Of a stretch of DNA of 26,600 bases, positions 24,301-26,600 are shown one piece after another. The notes under the pieces were generated by a model, which ran no database searches, was not told where the DNA came from, and saw only the letters and a program-made list of their open reading frames with translations. The translations under genes were made by a program, and so were the position numbers. This DNA is from GCA-003244245 sp035714625 (GTDB taxonomy: Bacteria; Actinomycetota; Actinomycetes; Mycobacteriales; Pseudonocardiaceae). The stretch is taken from contig DASTLT010000166.1 in the NCBI GenBank assembly GCA_035714625.1, positions 1 through 26,600 of the forward strand, read 5' to 3'. How positions within the stretch are numbered: position 1 is the first letter of the stretch; every line of letters begins with the position of its first letter.

Positions 24301-25794
24301 ATGACGGGGGATCCCGAGGATCTGATTGCCCAGCGTGGCCGGCTGGTGGGCATGCGCCGGTGCCTGGGTGCGCAGCTAGCCAGATGCCGCTACGCCGCCG
24401 GGGTGTCGCAGGGGGAGCTGGCGCAGGCGCTGGGCCGGACTCGCAGCTTGGTGTCGAAGGTCGAGCACGGCACCCGGGGCATGCCCGAGTCGCTGTGGCA
24501 GATCGCCGACGAGCTGTGCCGCGCTGAGGGGGCGCTGATTGCCGAGCATAGCGCGCTTGCCCGGGTGGAGCGGGACTATCGTGGTCGCTGGCGGGCCGAG
24601 CACCGGGCGGCCCAGCGGGCGGCGGCCCTCGCCCGAGCGGAGGCCCAGGTGGCGGGACTCGTGCCTGCCCCGCTGCGCGACACTGGGGACGATGCATGGC
24701 GGGATGCCGTGCTGGCCGATGTCAGCGGTGAGCTAGCCCAGGAGCTCATGGCGATGATGGAGCGATTGGTGCGGTCCGTAGGGCGGCGGCGGGCCATGCA
24801 ACTTGCGAGCTGGATGCTGGCCACCGTGGGAGTGTCTGGTCTGGATGCTGACGAGCAGACCCGGGTGGCCCGCGCGGTGGCAGCTCCTGGGCAGGTGGAT
24901 GCCCAGGTGGTGAACAATCTGGCGGCCACGCTGGCGCACTGCCGGCGCCTGGAGGACACACTCGGCCCGTGCGCAGTGCTCGAGACCGTGCTGGCCCAGC
25001 ATGAGCTGGTGCACCACCTGCTGAAAGCAGGCGCAGTAGAGCAGTGGCGCAATCCGCTGCGCCTACTCGATAGCAGCATGGCCTCGGCTGTTGGCAACTA
25101 TCTGATCAATATGGGTCAGCTCGGCGCAGCCCGAGGCTGGTTCGCGCATGCCCGCAAGGCGGGTCACGACGGCGGAAATACCGCGTATGCCGCCTATGCG
25201 GCCGCCCACCTTAGTTATGCGGCCCGGCTGGCCGGTGACACCCCCGCTGCTCTGGATGCGGCCGCTGCCGCCCGCAGCCTCGCCGCCCGCACCAGCGACC
25301 CCCAAGTGAAAGCCCTGGCCGAACAGCACGCCGCCGGTGCCTACGCCTTGGATGGTCACTACGACGCCTGTCTGGCCGCGGTGGACCGCGCACATGACTT
25401 TCTCACCGCGATGGCCGCACCGGCCCCCGGCTCACCCGCCTACTGGGTCGACCATCCCAACATTGACAGCCAGGTCAGCACCTTCTTCGTGCTGCTGGAC
25501 CGGCCCCGGCAAGCCGTGGACGCGGCCAGTAACGCCTTGGTCCATTTCGACCGGACGTATGTCCCCCGATATGCCAAGTGCGAGGTACGGCTCGGCCATG
25601 CCCTCGTGCTTTCCGGAGAGATCACCGAGGCTGCCCGGGTGCTCGGTAATGCCGCGAGCCAGGCTCACCTCTACCCTCGGCTGACCACAGAACTGCGCAC
25701 CACCCGGGCACTCCTGCAACCCTGGCAACACACCCACCCCGTCAAGGAACTCGACACCCAGCTCCACGCCTACGGACTGGATATGCGGCCCTAG
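24301..25794 (+). CDS. XRE-family regulator with TPR-like C-terminal domain
   Basis: The 497-residue protein has a helix-turn-helix at about residues 22-80 (LGAQLARCRYAAGVSQGELA, RTRSLVSKVEHGTRGM, IADELCRAEGALI). A linker rich in arginine and alanine follows, residues 90-120. The rest is a long helical-repeat region, with AVGNYLINMGQLGAARGWFA, AAHLSYAARLAGDTPAALDA, HAAGAYALDGHYDACLAAVD and GHALVLSGEITEAARVLGNA as tetratricopeptide-like units. The layout matches actinomycete regulators that sense through the repeats. It is divergent from the three-gene small-protein operon and may control it. The frame is intact. The target and ligand are unknown. Confidence 0.9.
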   Translation: MTGDPEDLIAQRGRLVGMRRCLGAQLARCRYAAGVSQGELAQALGRTRSLVSKVEHGTRGMPESLWQIADELCRAEGALIAEHSALARVERDYRGRWRAEHRAAQRAAALARAEAQVAGLVPAPLRDTGDDAWRDAVLADVSGELAQELMAMMERLVRSVGRRRAMQLASWMLATVGVSGLDADEQTRVARAVAAPGQVDAQVVNNLAATLAHCRRLEDTLGPCAVLETVLAQHELVHHLLKAGAVEQWRNPLRLLDSSMASAVGNYLINMGQLGAARGWFAHARKAGHDGGNTAYAAYAAAHLSYAARLAGDTPAALDAAAAARSLAARTSDPQVKALAEQHAAGAYALDGHYDACLAAVDRAHDFLTAMAAPAPGSPAYWVDHPNIDSQVSTFFVLLDRPRQAVDAASNALVHFDRTYVPRYAKCEVRLGHALVLSGEITEAARVLGNAASQAHLYPRLTTELRTTRALLQPWQHTHPVKELDTQLHAYGLDMRP

Positions 25795-25799
25795 TGGAA

Positions 25800-25960
25800 C
25801 GACTCTGGGCGGCGTTAGATCTGGTCGACACAGTCCGGGCTGCCGTCGAAGCCAGCCGTTGAATGATCCGGCTGGCGTTGACCACATCTGCGGTGGTCTT
25901 GGACTCGGCGATGAACCGTTGTACGCCGCCGAGGCCGAGCAACACCAAATCGACGTCCAC
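25800..25960 (-). pseudogene. Cas10/Cmr2-like protein, N-terminal fragment
   Basis: GTG 25960 follows a strong ribosome site (GGGAGGGG, 9 bases spacing) and begins MDVDLVLLGLGGVQRFIAES, then KTTADVVNASRIIQRLAS. The G-V-Q-x-F-I-x-E-S and following T-x-D-x-x-x-A-S pattern resembles the start of Cas10/Cmr2-type palm proteins of type III CRISPR systems. Only about 50 residues remain before the sequence runs antisense into the 3' end of the XRE gene; the GGDD domain is gone. No repeat array or other cas gene is in the window. The original start signals survive but the gene is dead. Confidence 0.45.
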
Positions 25961-26070
25961 TTGCTTATGCCCCTCCCGCGCCGCAACTGCGGCGGACGAT
26001 CAAGAAGCGGCGGAACGATACCACGCCGTCGAACCACTCACGGTGGCCGCAAGGTCAGCGCGTCGGTAGA

Positions 26071-26108
26071 CGATCAGACTACCGGACATGTGTTCGATAG
26101 TCTGATCG
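26071..26108. promoter_or_regulatory. Palindrome with LexA (SOS)-like box over the DUF222 start
   Basis: CGATCAGACTA (26071-26081) and TAGTCTGATCG (26098-26108) are perfect 11-bp inverted repeats. The 16 bases between them, CCGGACATGTGTTCGA, match 10 of 12 fixed positions of the actinobacterial LexA box (TCGAAC-N4-GTTCGA). The GTG start at 26090 lies inside the box, so LexA binding would block initiation directly. Confidence 0.6.
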
Positions 26109-26600
26109 AGGGAGCTGCTGCGCCGGAGAAGATCCCGGTGGAGCAGCTCCGGGGCGAGCCGCCGCTCTCGCGCTGCGCCCCGTCGGGGTGGCTGGCCCTG
26201 GAGTTGGACCACGCCACGGCTGATCCCCAGCGCCTGTCGGACACCGAGCTGATCGACGCGGTGATCGGGTTCGAGCGGGTGGCGTCGTGGGCTTCGGCGC
26301 GCGGCCACCCGACCTGGACCACCCCATCGCCTGGGGCGACGGCGGCACCACCTGCCAGCACAACCTCTACGGCTGCTGCCGTCACGACCACCGGCTCAAG
26401 ACCCATGCCCCCGGCTGGCACGTCCACCAGGAACCGGACGGGCGGATCACCTGGACCACCCCCACCGGACACACCTACGCCAGCCATCCCCACGACTACC
26501 GACCCGAGCCCGCACCCAGCCGTGCACCCGACCCCGCCCCCCCGACCCCGGAACCGCGGCCACAGCCGGAGCGGACCCACCCGATCTCGACCCCCCACCG
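26090..26600 (+). pseudogene. DUF222/HNH (13E12-type) protein with internal deletion, runs off window
   Basis: From GTG 26090 the first ~68 residues (FDSLIEGAAAPEKIPVEQL, LALELDHATADPQRLSDTEL, IDAVIGFERVASWASAR) match the N-terminus of DUF222 proteins. At about 26295 the sequence jumps, with a frame change, to the C-terminal HNH nuclease end: LDHPIAWGDGGTTCQHNLYG, CCRHDHRLKTHAPGWHVHQE and ITWTTPTGHTYASHP, then a proline-rich tail that continues past the window. Full-length members are roughly 400-600 residues, so several hundred residues are missing. The HNH half keeps the D-H-P and H-H-x-x-K-type residues but is out of frame with the start. This family is a common repeated, recombination-prone element in actinobacteria. 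Confidence 0.8.

Noticed and set aside
25851..25876. 8-bp inverted repeat GCCAGCCG/CGGCTGGC as terminator of the XRE gene
   Set aside because: It lies inside the Cas10-like coding remnant, where it encodes ASR and RLA codons; no T-tract, and more than 50 bases after the stop.

Overview
The window is high-GC actinobacterial DNA, probably from a filamentous actinomycete; an order such as Pseudonocardiales is my guess from gene types only. Supporting signs are the purL / sterol-carrier-like / purF / purM / DUF3073 gene order, many GTG and TTG starts, several candidate leaderless promoters, a DnaE1-type polymerase, XRE regulators with DUF5753 or TPR-like domains, an FxLD-type lanthipeptide locus and a DUF222/HNH (13E12) gene.

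Left third (1-10.99 kb): an accessory region rich in broken genes. It starts with an IS30-type transposase scrap and the N-terminal 155 residues of a glycopeptide-type glycosyltransferase. A GntR/UTRA regulator follows, translationally coupled to a periplasmic-binding-fold protein without signal peptide. Next come two tandem palindromic operator-like sites and a double-ended fragment of an FxLD-type methyltransferase. That fragment abuts, tail to tail, a fragment of a TPR-type XRE regulator. An intact XRE-DUF5753 regulator is convergent with a DUF6879-like protein. The FxLD locus then has an intact methyltransferase, a 49-residue precursor peptide (7169-7318) and a lantibiotic dehydratase cut off after about 395 residues by an IS3 remnant. 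A second XRE regulator, a small partner gene, an unidentified C-terminal fragment and a LuxR-family scrap fill the rest up to purL.

Middle (11.0-22.95 kb): purine biosynthesis. purL and a sterol-carrier-like gene are separated from purF and purM by a PAS-GGDEF-EAL cyclic-di-GMP protein and, on the opposite strand, a full-length dnaE. The dnaE location is unusual, and by eye its GC is lower than its neighbours'; it may be a second copy. A DUF3073 gene closes the block.

Right end (23.2-26.6 kb): accessory again. It has a 41-residue membrane peptide, a coupled operon of three small unknown proteins divergent from a third XRE/TPR regulator, a Cas10/Cmr2-like N-terminal scrap, and a DUF222/HNH gene whose start codon sits in a LexA-like box and whose middle is deleted.

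The strongest overlooked item is the FxLD precursor peptide. The best candidates for less-described systems are the three-gene small-protein operon with its XRE regulator and the XRE-DUF5753/DUF6879 pair.
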